Positions 54,328 through 62,892 of a stretch of DNA of 64,000 bases are shown piece by piece. The first letter of the stretch is position 1. Every line of letters starts with the position of its first letter. This DNA comes from Opitutia bacterium. Lineage in GTDB: Bacteria > Verrucomicrobiota > Verrucomicrobiia > Opitutales > UBA953. Location of the stretch: positions 62,001 through 126,000 of the forward strand of contig CANGFP010000003.1 of NCBI GenBank assembly GCA_947453335.1. Direction: 5' to 3'. The notes under the pieces are model-generated. The model had not been told where the DNA came from. It was given only the letters and a program-made list of their open reading frames with translations, and made no database searches. The position numbers were made by a program, and so were the translations under genes.

Positions 54328-57300
54328 ATGATTCCATCCAACCAAACCCCCAGCCAGCTCATCAAGGCCTCCGCTGGCACCGGCAAGACGCATCGCCTGT
54401 CGCTCCGCATCCTGAGGCTGCTGGCCCTAGGAGCAGAGCCCCACGAGATCGTGGCGCTCACCTTCACCAGGACTGCCGCCGCCGAATTCGTCCGTCGCGC
54501 CATCAAATTGATCAAGGAAGCGGCCGAAGACCCCAAGAAACACTTGGAAATCTGCGCGGCGGAACGAGGCGCGGACCTCGACCCCAGCACCTACACCCAA
54601 GGCTTCTTCAAGGAACTGCTGGTGAAGACGCTGCTCCAGTACGACCAGATGCTGCTCGGCACGCTCGATAGCTACTTCGCGCGCCTGGTGAACAACTTCC
54701 CCCTGGAGGTCGGACTGGAACCTGGCAAAGCCTCAACCGTACCGGAACACGAGGAAGACGAGCATCGCCTGCAGGTCATCGCCCAGATCATGGCCGAGGC
54801 CGAAAGCGACCCCGAGCTCAACAAGCGCCTACTCGCAAGCATCCAGGAATACCGGGACGACGAGGTCTCCTCTTCGCCCTTGGCCATCTTCGACAAGGTG
54901 GTCAAAACCTACCTGCGATTCTACACGCTCTGCCCGGATGCCACCCGCTGGGGCGAACCCTCGGCTATCTGGGGAGATAACATCCCGGCTTGGATGAACG
55001 AAGCCTACTGCGACCAGCACTTGGCGGCCGCTTGGTCGCCCGTGGAGGACTGGGCGAAGAAAACGTTCAGCAAGCAGCCGGCGGGGCTACGGGACCTAGG
55101 TGTCGCCCTGTCCCAGAAGCCCAAGCCGGACTACGAGGCCGGCCTGCGCGCACTCTACGACTTCTTCGAGGGCTACCTGACGACCGGCGAGAAAAGCATC
55201 AAATTCGGGAGGGAAACCCATGATCTATCCGAGGTAGCCGAGCACGTGACGACCCTGCACAAATGCCTGGGCGGTCAGCACATCTTGGCCAAGATGCGGT
55301 CCACCAAAGGCCTCTTCAACCTGCTGGAAATCTACCGACACCGCTACGACGCCATCGCCATCCGGACCGGCAGGCTGACCTTCTCCGACTACGTCAACCT
55401 CCTGCAGACGAACTTCATGCCCGGAGAAAGGAAGGAAGAGGTCGACGCCTGGATCGACCAGATCCATTTCCGCTTGGACTGCCAGATCCAGCATTGGATG
55501 CTGGACGAGTTCCAGGACACCAGCACGACGCAGTATGCGGTGCTGAGCCGCAACATCCTCGAGATCCTCGGCCAGAAATTCAGCGGACGCAGCGTCTTCG
55601 TCGTCGGCGATCTCAAGCAGTCCCTCTACGAATGGCGCGAAGGCAATCGCCGGCTCCTGACCCAGGTCGAGGACTCCTTCAAGACCCAGAACGCGGCGGA
55701 GCCGGGCACGGCCCTGACGGACGAACTCACCAAGACCTGGCGATGCGCGCCGGCGGTGCTGGCGATGGTCAACGCGGAGCTCGGAGGGCTCACGTCCGCC
55801 CACGTCGGGGAGACCTTCCCCGCCGAAGCCCTCTCCGACTGGTCGGAGGTCTTCAAGACGCAGGAGGCGATGGACACCAAGAAAAAGGGCGAAGCCCTGT
55901 GGGTGAAGATCACCACCGGGGAGCAAAGCTCCTCGAAGGACGTCGGAATCAAGGCCCAGGCTAAATGGATCGCCCATCACCTGCGCTCGACGCCCGGCTT
56001 GCTGCACGAAGGCAAACTGAACCTCGGCCTGTCCTGCGCCATCCTCGTCAGCAAGAACGAAGACGCGCGCCTATTCGCCGAAGAACTGCGCAATCTGGGA
56101 ATCCGAGCGACCGACGAAGCGAAGTCTTTGGTCAGCCAAGACAACCCGGTGACCCTGGCATTGATCGCGGTCCTGCAGCGGACCATCCACCCCGACAACC
56201 AAAAGGCCAAGACCCTCGCCGAGATGTGCCCGCCCGTGCGCACCGCGCTGGAAAGCTTCGGCGATTCCCGCGACCTCAAGTCCGCCTGGAAAATGGCTTG
56301 CGCGCATGTCGCCACGACCTTCGCCGCAAAAGGTGCCCGGGCAGTCATGGACGACCTCATCCAACGCACGAAGCTGGACGAAGCGCACCTGAGCGGGAAC
56401 AACGGCGAAGCCTTCGTCGCCCAGCGCCTTGGGCAGCTCCGGCAGATGGCGTCGGACTTCGACAAGCTCGGCCAACGCGATTTGGCGGGCTTCGAGGCCT
56501 TCGCCTCCAAGGCCACACGACGCGACGCCCCCTCCCCTGACTCCGTGCAAGCGATCACGATCCACAAGTCCAAGGGCCTGGAATACGATGCTGTCTACAT
56601 CCCATTGCTGGAGGAATCGAACACGATGGGGGAGATCAAGCACGACGCGATCGTCTACGCCCCCTTAGGCCGAAACGCCACCTCCCTTGCCGACCGGTTC
56701 AACCCGGCATGGATGCTGAAGAACGTCCATAAGTCGGTCAATGCCCTGGCTCCCGCGATCACCGCCGGTGTCGAGAACATGCGGGCAGAAGCCGCCTATG
56801 GCTCCCTCTGCAGGCTTTATGTCGGCATGACCCGCGCCAAGCATCGGCTGGTGCTTATGCACGAAGTCGAACAACGACTGACCAAGGCAACGAAGATGAA
56901 GCCAGCCGAGGTCGCCCCGAACCCCCGCGACGAGAAGTCCGGGAATTTCGACTTCCTGGACCTCACCACCCGGAAACTGATCGGCAAGTCTTCCCTAGGC
57001 ACGAGGGTGGATGAAGACGTCGGCATCAAGGACGAGGTTTCGGCCCATTGCCTCTGGAAAGCCAGCGGTTCTTCCGCCGACTGGGTGGAGGACCGACTAA
57101 AGGATGAACTCTCCAAAGCCGCGATCGTGGACGACGCCCAGGTCAGCACCCGCGACTTCAGCGAGCAGGCGGTCCGGAGACAGATCCGCATCAAGCCATC
57201 CAAGGGCAAGCAGAAGACCCATAAGGCTTCCCGTAGCGGCCAGCAGGCCGGCAAGGCGTTCGGCACGCTGGTGCATGGGCTTTTCGAGGGCCTCAAGTGG

Positions 57301-57726
57301 GATGTCGACGATTTCCTCCGGCAAACCCGCCAAGCCTTGCCAAAGGATGACGCCACACTGGCCAAGGCCTTTGCGCGGGTAGAGAACTGCCTCTCCTCCC
57401 CTGACATCAAGGGGCTGCTTGTGCGCAACCAAGGGGGTGAGCTCTGGACCGAGAAGCACGCCGTCCTCCAAGACAAGCCGAGCGAATACGTCTCCGCCGT
57501 CTTCGATCGCGTCCAGGTTTCCCCCGGAAGGTCGGCGATCATCGTGGACTACAAGACCAACGCCTGTAGCCGAGCGGAACTGGTCGAAACTTACCAAGAG
57601 CAGATGGACCTGTACCGGAAGTCGGTGGCATCGATGTGCGGCCTCCCCGAATCGTCCGTCGAGACCTGGCTCATCCACGTCCGGCTAGACGGCAGCGAAG
57701 CCATCAAAGTTGCCCCGAAGCCATGA
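54328..57726 (+). CDS. addA: AddA-like UvrD helicase-nuclease subunit
   Basis: A 1132-aa UvrD/Rep-family helicase. Walker A ASAGTGKT (14-21), motif Ia LTFTRTAAAEF, motif II LDEFQDTS (about 392), motif III FVVGDLKQSLYEWR (about 426), motif V AITIHKSKGLEY, motif VI YVGMTRAKHRL (about 830), then a C-terminal RecB-like nuclease with IVDYKTNA (about 1071) and QMDLYRKSV. This is the catalytic partner of AddB in recombinational repair. It overlaps the next small gene by 4 bp, which is not part of the usual addBA operon. Confidence 0.9.
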   Translation: MIPSNQTPSQLIKASAGTGKTHRLSLRILRLLALGAEPHEIVALTFTRTAAAEFVRRAIKLIKEAAEDPKKHLEICAAERGADLDPSTYTQGFFKELLVKTLLQYDQMLLGTLDSYFARLVNNFPLEVGLEPGKASTVPEHEEDEHRLQVIAQIMAEAESDPELNKRLLASIQEYRDDEVSSSPLAIFDKVVKTYLRFYTLCPDATRWGEPSAIWGDNIPAWMNEAYCDQHLAAAWSPVEDWAKKTFSKQPAGLRDLGVALSQKPKPDYEAGLRALYDFFEGYLTTGEKSIKFGRETHDLSEVAEHVTTLHKCLGGQHILAKMRSTKGLFNLLEIYRHRYDAIAIRTGRLTFSDYVNLLQTNFMPGERKEEVDAWIDQIHFRLDCQIQHWMLDEFQDTSTTQYAVLSRNILEILGQKFSGRSVFVVGDLKQSLYEWREGNRRLLTQVEDSFKTQNAAEPGTALTDELTKTWRCAPAVLAMVNAELGGLTSAHVGETFPAEALSDWSEVFKTQEAMDTKKKGEALWVKITTGEQSSSKDVGIKAQAKWIAHHLRSTPGLLHEGKLNLGLSCAILVSKNEDARLFAEELRNLGIRATDEAKSLVSQDNPVTLALIAVLQRTIHPDNQKAKTLAEMCPPVRTALESFGDSRDLKSAWKMACAHVATTFAAKGARAVMDDLIQRTKLDEAHLSGNNGEAFVAQRLGQLRQMASDFDKLGQRDLAGFEAFASKATRRDAPSPDSVQAITIHKSKGLEYDAVYIPLLEESNTMGEIKHDAIVYAPLGRNATSLADRFNPAWMLKNVHKSVNALAPAITAGVENMRAEAAYGSLCRLYVGMTRAKHRLVLMHEVEQRLTKATKMKPAEVAPNPRDEKSGNFDFLDLTTRKLIGKSSLGTRVDEDVGIKDEVSAHCLWKASGSSADWVEDRLKDELSKAAIVDDAQVSTRDFSEQAVRRQIRIKPSKGKQKTHKASRSGQQAGKAFGTLVHGLFEGLKWDVDDFLRQTRQALPKDDATLAKAFARVENCLSSPDIKGLLVRNQGGELWTEKHAVLQDKPSEYVSAVFDRVQVSPGRSAIIVDYKTNACSRAELVETYQEQMDLYRKSVASMCGLPESSVETWLIHVRLDGSEAIKVAPKP

Positions 57727-58145
57727 GCAAACACGAGACCCCCATGACCAGGTGGTACTGGGAAAAGGCCAACCGGGGCCGGGGTCTGCTGATCGAGGAG
57801 TTCGGGGCGATTAAGCGCAACGAGAAGCGCGGCCACAATAAGCGACATATGGACGGGGTCATCGTGCTGGGTCTGAAGTCCGGCCGCCGCGGACCGTCGG
57901 AAGGCGACCGGAAACTGGTCCAAGGCAAGAAGGTCATCGTGATCCAATCCAAGGCCAGGCGGCTAGGCATGAGCCTCATCGGCCAGGTCGTGGTCTCCCG
58001 CGAACTCTTGCGCAACCTGAAGGCAAAAGAGGTCAGGTCAGTCGGAGTCTGCACCGAAGACGACAAGATCCTCCGGCGCATCCTACGACGGTTCGAGGGC
58101 TGCAGCTCCGTCGTGTACAAGCCCGGGAAGAAGAAGCGAAGCTAG
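57723..58145 (+). CDS. small PD-(D/E)XK-like protein coupled to addA
   Basis: A 140-aa basic protein starting at ATG 57723 inside the addA stop (ATGA). It contains HMDGVIVLG (Asp44) and, 30 residues on, KKVIVIQSKARRLGM (Gln75, Lys77), the D...QxK form of the PD-(D/E)XK nuclease core, followed by SLIGQVVVSRELL, typical of the helix after that core. The rest is Lys/Arg-rich. It may be a DNA-end or RNA-binding accessory of the AddAB-like enzyme. Nuclease activity is inferred only from the motif. Confidence 0.7.
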   Translation: MSKHETPMTRWYWEKANRGRGLLIEEFGAIKRNEKRGHNKRHMDGVIVLGLKSGRRGPSEGDRKLVQGKKVIVIQSKARRLGMSLIGQVVVSRELLRNLKAKEVRSVGVCTEDDKILRRILRRFEGCSSVVYKPGKKKRS

Positions 58146-58168
58146 GCAGGTACGCTGGCCATCGCTTT

Positions 58169-58885
58169 TCAGTACCGGGTAAAGGTGTGCCCGCATTTCT
58201 TGCAGAACCACTGCTTGCTCCACTCGTCCATGGCTTGGGCATGTTCCTTTCCGTCGGCCATGGCACTCCAAACCCAGCCGCAAACACCCAAAACCAAGGC
58301 GACCATGACGAGGACAAGCCCCATCCACTTCTGGCCTTGTTCTTCGGCCCTCCATCCGTTCGCGTTATATTTAAGATACCAATAAACCCCTCCGAGCAGA
58401 CCGCCGAAGAACAGCAGAACAAAAAACGCGTTGGCGCCTCTTTTCTGAGGTGGAGCCAAAGCAGAAGCCAGCAGCGAAGAGCTACGGCCAGTCCTGTAGA
58501 AGAAACGTCCTCGAGAAGATACGCCGACCGACTCGGACGTGCGAGTGCCAGCCGCAAAAGCCATACCGCTGGCCTGTACGCTCTTCGAGCCACAAGATGG
58601 GCACTGAGGCTCACGAGAGGATGAATCAGCTCGGCCCTTCAAGGCAGCCAGTTGAGCCCGCTCAGCGTCCGCGGCGTAGTCAGGCTCCACATGGCCATCG
58701 GTGGAAGAGGGCTTCTTGTGGACACGGCGATGTTTCGAAAACTCCCGAAGAGGCATCCAACCGTCCATCCCCTTCCGCCAAAAGTGGTCACCGCCGGTGA
58801 GCCGCCCCTCCGCCAAGGCATTCACGATTTCTTCGGTCGAAAAGTCGCCGATCACCTTCCCATCCTGGGAAACGCTGTATTTCAT
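58169..58885 (-). CDS. GYF_2 domain membrane protein with zinc-ribbon pairs
   Basis: A 238-aa protein from ATG 58885. Residues 1-50 (MKYSVSQDGKVIGDFSTEEI, GMDGWMPLREF) are a GYF_2 domain. After a Ser/Arg linker comes CPSCGSKSV (about 88), two transmembrane helices (about 150-168 and 185-207), and a C-terminal WFCKKCGHTFTRY. The two Cys pairs could form one split zinc ribbon on the cytoplasmic side. Domain mix resembles zinc-ribbon/GYF membrane sensors of unknown role. Convergent with the addA-linked gene. Confidence 0.78.
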   Translation of the reverse strand: MKYSVSQDGKVIGDFSTEEIVNALAEGRLTGGDHFWRKGMDGWMPLREFSKHRRVHKKPSSTDGHVEPDYAADAERAQLAALKGRADSSSREPQCPSCGSKSVQASGMAFAAGTRTSESVGVSSRGRFFYRTGRSSSLLASALAPPQKRGANAFFVLLFFGGLLGGVYWYLKYNANGWRAEEQGQKWMGLVLVMVALVLGVCGWVWSAMADGKEHAQAMDEWSKQWFCKKCGHTFTRY

Positions 58886-59080
58886 TTCATCGACCCTTAG
58901 ATGCATCGCATCTGTTTTAAAGTTTTAATTAGACCCAAAACGAAGGGAAGCCACCACCCCGTGGGTGATCGTGGGCAGTTTGGATTCATTCGCCATGCAG
59001 GATAAACAGACGAGTCCTGCGCCTGCGTCATAGTCGCCGCTTGAGATTGCGTGGTTGGCTAATTCGGGCAGGATAGACTC

Positions 59081-59563
59081 ATGAGCAAAACCAAGACCTT
59101 GAAAGGCGAGCAGATGTACAAGGTGGCCTATGAACTGGCGGAGGCGGCGCACCGGGGTGATTTCCGGAAGGACGGCAAGACGCCCTATTTCGAGCATGTG
59201 AAGGAGGTGGCCTCGCGTGTCAGCGGCTGGGACCTCAAGACGGTGGCCATCCTCCACGATACGATCGAAGACACGATCATCACGGCCGATGACTTGCTGA
59301 GCGTGGGGTTCCCGAAGCGCATCGTGGATGCGGTCAAAGCGCTGACGAAGCCCGAAGACTGCAAGGACTACCTGGAGGAGGTCCGCCGCAAGGTTCTGCC
59401 CAACAAGCTAGCGACGGCGGTCAAGATCTCGGACAACTACGCGAACATGCGCGACCGCGTGAGCGAGTGGCCGAAAAGCGCCAAGGCCCGACGCAAACTC
59501 TACGAGTACGCCAGCTCGATCGCTTTGCTGACGGAACCGAAGGGCAAGAAGAGGGCCAAATGA
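59081..59563 (+). CDS. HD-domain phosphohydrolase, SpoT/MESH1-like
   Basis: A 160-aa protein with the metal-binding HD pattern: YFEHVKEVA (His), VAILHDTIEDT (HD-ED) and VKISDNYANMRD (Asp). The spacing, the HDTIEDT signature and the length match single-domain (p)ppGpp hydrolases of the RelA/SpoT superfamily; other HD substrates are possible. No synthetase domain is present. ATG 59081. It overlaps the next gene by 4 bp, an arrangement that suggests a two-protein unit. Confidence 0.85.
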   Translation: MSKTKTLKGEQMYKVAYELAEAAHRGDFRKDGKTPYFEHVKEVASRVSGWDLKTVAILHDTIEDTIITADDLLSVGFPKRIVDAVKALTKPEDCKDYLEEVRRKVLPNKLATAVKISDNYANMRDRVSEWPKSAKARRKLYEYASSIALLTEPKGKKRAK

Positions 59564-59808
59564 GCGGCAAAACCAGCGTCAAATATTACGTCAGCTGGGA
59601 AGATTGGGCGGAGACGATCCCTCTTACGCTCTTCCGCACGATCGCGGATGCGCAAGGCTACCCGGAGGATGAGCAGTTCTGGAATAAGAAGGATCTAGCC
59701 TGGCAGCGCACCACCCGCGTGACAGAAAGCATGTTCCGAGGCGGCGACGTCACGCCAGTCACCCTTGAATTCGCCCAGCAGCATTTTCCGGCGGTTTTTA
59801 AGGGATGA
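59560..59808 (+). CDS. 82-aa partner of the HD hydrolase
   Basis: A small protein starting MSGKTSVKYYVSWEDWAETI with QGYPEDEQFWNKKDLAWQR and VTLEFAQQHFPAVF. Rich in Trp and Glu, soluble. The start ATG 59560 overlaps the hydrolase stop (ATGA). It could be an inhibitor, activator or antitoxin-like partner; no family recognised. Confidence 0.7.
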   Translation: MSGKTSVKYYVSWEDWAETIPLTLFRTIADAQGYPEDEQFWNKKDLAWQRTTRVTESMFRGGDVTPVTLEFAQQHFPAVFKG

Positions 59809-60606
59809 GGGGTGAGGCCCGATGAGGGTTGAGGGGTGCGGGTTGCGGGTTGGGGAAGTCGAAGATTACTGAGTACAGATTACTGATTACGGAGGGAGGG
59901 GCTGAGCCGAGGGTGTAACTCCCAACCGCGAACCCCTAACCGCTAACCGCTACATTAGGTGACAAGGGGTTCTGTAACCGGAAAAACGGTCTATTCAGGG
60001 CAAACGAGACAGCGGAGCTTTTCGAGGCTCTGGATCATCTCGCCGAACCGGTTCGGTGGCTGAAATAGGGAGGGGCCGCGTTGCCGCGGCCCCTAGGGAG
60101 TGCTACCCACGCGACTGGCGCGCTCTCGGACTCAGAATGTCAGGCTACGGACCCCAAAGCGGAGCGCAAACGCTTTAATACCCCAGGAATGGGCTGAGTC
60201 CGACGAGGGTTGCGGGTTGAGGGGTGCGGGTCGGGGAAGTCCAAGATTACAGAGTACGGATTACTGATTACGGAGTACGGAGTACGCACAGAGTGCTGAG
60301 TCGAGTGCAGCGTCGAGTGCTGGATCGATGGCTGAGTCGAGGGATGAGTCGGCGAAGAGATTACCGAGTGCAGATTACTGATTACGGAGGGAGGGCGGAG
60401 TCCGACGTGGGTTGCGGGTTGAGGGGTGCGGGTCGTGGAAGTCCAGGATTACGGCGGGGTCTGAACGAGGATGCATTTCGTTCTGTAATCGGAAATCAGG
60501 ACTCTGGACTCATTTCGCAACCCCCTACCCTCAACCCGCAACCCGCGCCGCGAGGCGCTGTCCCTACCCGCGGGCGGGGCCCGCGAGGGTTGCGAGAGGA
60601 TGACCA
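59809..60606. repeat. dense mosaic of short repeat modules
   Basis: About 800 bp without a supported gene. GAGGGTTGAGGGGTGCGGG arms occur at 59823, 60207 and 60411; ATTACTGATTACGGAG at about 59877, 60260 and 60375; GTCGAGTGCTGGATCGATGG near 60316; C-rich arms and a CCCGCGGGCGGGGCCCGCG hairpin at about 60560-60590. A short minus-strand frame ending near 59994 (RFGEMIQSLEKLRCLVCPE) may be a gene scrap. Confidence 0.65.
60071..60094. repeat. GC-rich perfect hairpin
   Basis: AGGGGCCGCG (60071-60080), loop TTGC, CGCGGCCCCT (60085-60094). Bordered by further GGGAGTGCTACCC dyad at 60096. No T-run; could terminate the HD hydrolase unit with help of Rho. Confidence 0.5.
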
Positions 60607-60746
60607 TAGGTAGTTCTGCCTTGGTTTACGGTTTGCCTTCATGTGTCTGGAGGACGCATTCTTGCTCTGCAATGGGGTCAGGGATGAACGGTTGCCTCAC
60701 CATGGGTAGCCTTCCGGCGACGGATAGTCCTGGCCTCGCCCCTCTT
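60607..60746. other. intergenic, no gene seen
   Basis: Contains an isolated AATGGGGTCAGGGATGA remnant (60668-60685) of the transposase hairpin family; otherwise unremarkable. Confidence 0.4.
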
Positions 60747-61319
60747 TTAACTCCACTCGACGCGGCGATGCCTCAGCGAGTGGAGCCTCTTGGGTAACTC
60801 GGGTTCTCGCCCCTTGGCGCAACTGGAGTGGAAGCCAACCAACATATCAGCCAGCTGTAAGCATGGGCTTCCATGGGATGGCTCAATCCTTACTTCCGAG
60901 ACGCCAGTAGCCAAACGCAACTGCGCAGCTCGACGACGATTTCTCTCCCCGTCCATCACAAGTCGGATCTTTCGGTTGTCACCAACCAAGTCCTGTACGC
61001 ACCTATTCAGCAACACCCCCTCAGGAGCGGACAAAGGGGAGATGAGTGGCCTGCTTTTTCGCCACACAATCGCGAGATGCTCCGGAATCACAGGCAAGAG
61101 CCGCTCCATGAACTCCATCCGCATTTCGGGCCTCATCTTTGCCCATTTGAGCTCGCCGCGCCAAGAAAACTCCTGACGGAAGGACTCGTGTCTCTCTGCG
61201 ATACGGGCGGAATGGCTGGCGTCCTCGCAGATGAACGCGCAAATCACCAACAGCGGTGAAGCCCCAGCCGCGACGTCGGCACCGGAATCGCCGGTCTCAT
61301 CGCAGAAGATGGTGCGCAC
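60747..61319 (-). CDS. DUF3800 family protein
   Basis: A 190-aa protein with the DUF3800 signature: IFCDETGDSG at the start (acidic pair), ELKWAKM, LVMDGERNRRR, and the closing SPCLQLADMLVGFHSSC. The family is thought to have an RNase H-like fold, based on the conserved acidic residues, and is frequent in mobile and defence regions; activity is not established. ATG 61319. A second member of the family lies at 61833. Confidence 0.85.
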   Translation of the reverse strand: MRTIFCDETGDSGADVAAGASPLLVICAFICEDASHSARIAERHESFRQEFSWRGELKWAKMRPEMRMEFMERLLPVIPEHLAIVWRKSRPLISPLSAPEGVLLNRCVQDLVGDNRKIRLVMDGERNRRRAAQLRLATGVSEVRIEPSHGSPCLQLADMLVGFHSSCAKGREPELPKRLHSLRHRRVEWS

Positions 61320-61832
61320 GGCTAATTGGCGCTCGAAAACAGATTCCAGCGCAATACGCGGCCCTTAGTGAACATCCTTCACGCAATAACCATCAGGGCC
61401 GCGCGTCGTTTGGTGAACGGACGCGGGCGGAGACAGATGAGGGTTGCGGGGTGGGGGTTGGGGAAGGTGAAGAGTGCAGAGTACGGATTACGGAGCAAAG
61501 GGGGCTGGTGGACTAGAGTATGGGGGACTAGGGGTTGTGTCGCCGCGGCGCGGGGCTTTACATGGGTAGGGTCGGGACGGCGTCACGACCTGGAGAGATA
61601 TCGAGTTGCGAATGTCGTTTGGCGAACGGACGCGACGCGGTCGCGTCCCTACCCGCGGGCGGAGGCCGCGACACAATCGCTGGTCAACGGGGTAGCTGCC
61701 TGAGGGGTTATCCGCTGCCCGCGGGCTTGACGGATGCCAGCGGCCACCTTGAATACTAAATGTATCCGAAACCAGCCGAAGGGCTGACGTATGATACCAC
61801 CAGGGGGCCGCCGCAAGGCGGCCTCGCTTCAT
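61320..61832. repeat. repeat block between two DUF3800 genes
   Basis: Holds GAGGGTTGCGGGGTGGGGGT, GAGTGCAGAGTACGGATTAC, CGCCGCGGCGCGGGG, a 27-bp end sequence (61566-61592) without its partner, GACGCGACGCGGTCGCGTCC and GGGGGCCGCCGCAAGGCGGC. No gene supported. Confidence 0.6.
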
Positions 61833-62486
61833 TTAGAGTTCAACCCAGCCCAAGGATCTCTCGTTAAGACGTCGGATCAACTGGTGAGCCCCCTGCTCCT
61901 TGAGATAGCGGTTTGGGGACTTGGACTGCTTTAGTAGATACGCCAGTAAATCCGCGAGTTGCAACTGGACCGATTCACTGGAAGCGCGCGCCAACGGCCG
62001 ATCAATGATGTGCGCAAGCCCATCGCAACTCCAACAGGCAGGACGCTTGTGCATCTGGTCGTGAATGATCATTCCGAGATTTCCAGGCCCCATCGCAGCA
62101 TCGCCCAGCCATGAGACGAGATCGGCGAGACACCTGCTTCCCACGCACTCGAGCGGATCGCCGGAGGTTTTTTCCAAGGTCCAACCAAAGAAGCTCAACT
62201 CGCTGCTGCGAGCCAGCAGCCCGATGAGCTTCCGTACGATAAGGAGCCTCTCTTCCCGTCTGAGGCCACAGTGGATCTTGGCCGAACCAAGGAATTCCGC
62301 CGAATGGATCTCCTGCCCGACATTCAGGCCATAAGTCTGCTCAGCCCATTTCCTGAACTCACGTAACCTTTGGTCGACCGAATGCCAATCGGCATGATGG
62401 ACCGAAAACCCAGCAAGGATATAGTAACGAGTCGGCGAATTGGACAGACCGGGATCGCCGCTCTCGTCCAGGTAGATGATCTGCAT
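61833..62486 (-). CDS. DUF3800 family protein
   Basis: A 217-aa protein starting MQIIYLDESGDPGLSNSP, then YYILAGFSVHHADW, GQEIHSAEF, MIIHDQMHK and ESVQLQLADLLAYLLKQ, all matching the DUF3800 pattern more fully than the shorter member at 60747. The two proteins are diverged, so they are not a recent duplication. Same orientation, separated by a repeat block, no shared operon visible. Confidence 0.88.
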   Translation of the reverse strand: MQIIYLDESGDPGLSNSPTRYYILAGFSVHHADWHSVDQRLREFRKWAEQTYGLNVGQEIHSAEFLGSAKIHCGLRREERLLIVRKLIGLLARSSELSFFGWTLEKTSGDPLECVGSRCLADLVSWLGDAAMGPGNLGMIIHDQMHKRPACWSCDGLAHIIDRPLARASSESVQLQLADLLAYLLKQSKSPNRYLKEQGAHQLIRRLNERSLGWVEL

Positions 62487-62630
62487 CGGGGGATTGCAGT
62501 GCGAAGGCGCTTACTTGAGCAATTACCCAAGACTGAGGCTCAAACCCTGAGGGCAACCGCAGGGAATCATATGAAGGCATTTCCGCGATTCGGTTCATGT
62601 GTCGCCGCGGTGCGGCGTAGTCTTTTAATG

Positions 62631-62873
62631 GTAGGGTCGGGACGGCGTCACGACCTAGGGATGCGGAGTTCCGCATCTTGCTCGGCGAACGGATGCGACG
62701 CGGTCGCGTCCCTGCCCGAGGGCAGAGCCCGCGACACAACAACTAGTCACCAGGTCAACTGGGCAGCTAGGCAGCTAGGGCAACACCACGGGGTCTGGCC
62801 ACGTCGCGTGAACGCGACAAAGCCAGACCCCATGGTGCGAAGCAGCTAGGTCGTGACGCCGTCCCGACCCTAC
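62631..62873. mobile_element. MITE-like element J with perfect 27-bp inverted ends
   Basis: Ends 62631-62657 and 62847-62873 are exact reverse complements over 27 bp. The 243-bp unit contains ACGCGGTCGCGTCC, CAACTAGTCACCAGGTCAAC and a nested hairpin (62784-62837). Best preserved of the family in this window. Confidence 0.8.
62784..62837. repeat. long hairpin nested in element J
   Basis: CACCACGGGGTCTGGC (62784-62799) and GCCAGACCCCATGGTG (62822-62837) pair with one mismatch; the 22-nt loop holds a second stem GTCGCG/CGCGAC. Its GGGGTCTGGC foot resembles the GGGGTCAGGC of the transposase hairpins. Confidence 0.7.
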
Positions 62874-62892
62874 CTGAGGCAACGTCCCGAAC

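Noticed and set aside
58925..59257. 110-codon minus-strand frame overlapping the HD hydrolase gene
   Set aside because: The upper half is antisense to a well supported gene. The last 50 codons look mildly coding-like (CLSCMANESKLPTITHG) but no start is available; at most a remnant.
60095..60190. Possible tRNA or small RNA after the GC-rich hairpin
   Set aside because: Short dyads are present but no cloverleaf, anticodon loop or CCA-compatible acceptor stem could be drawn.
59809..60606. CRISPR array
   Set aside because: Repeats are of different lengths, variable in sequence and order, with no regular spacers and no cas genes anywhere in the window.
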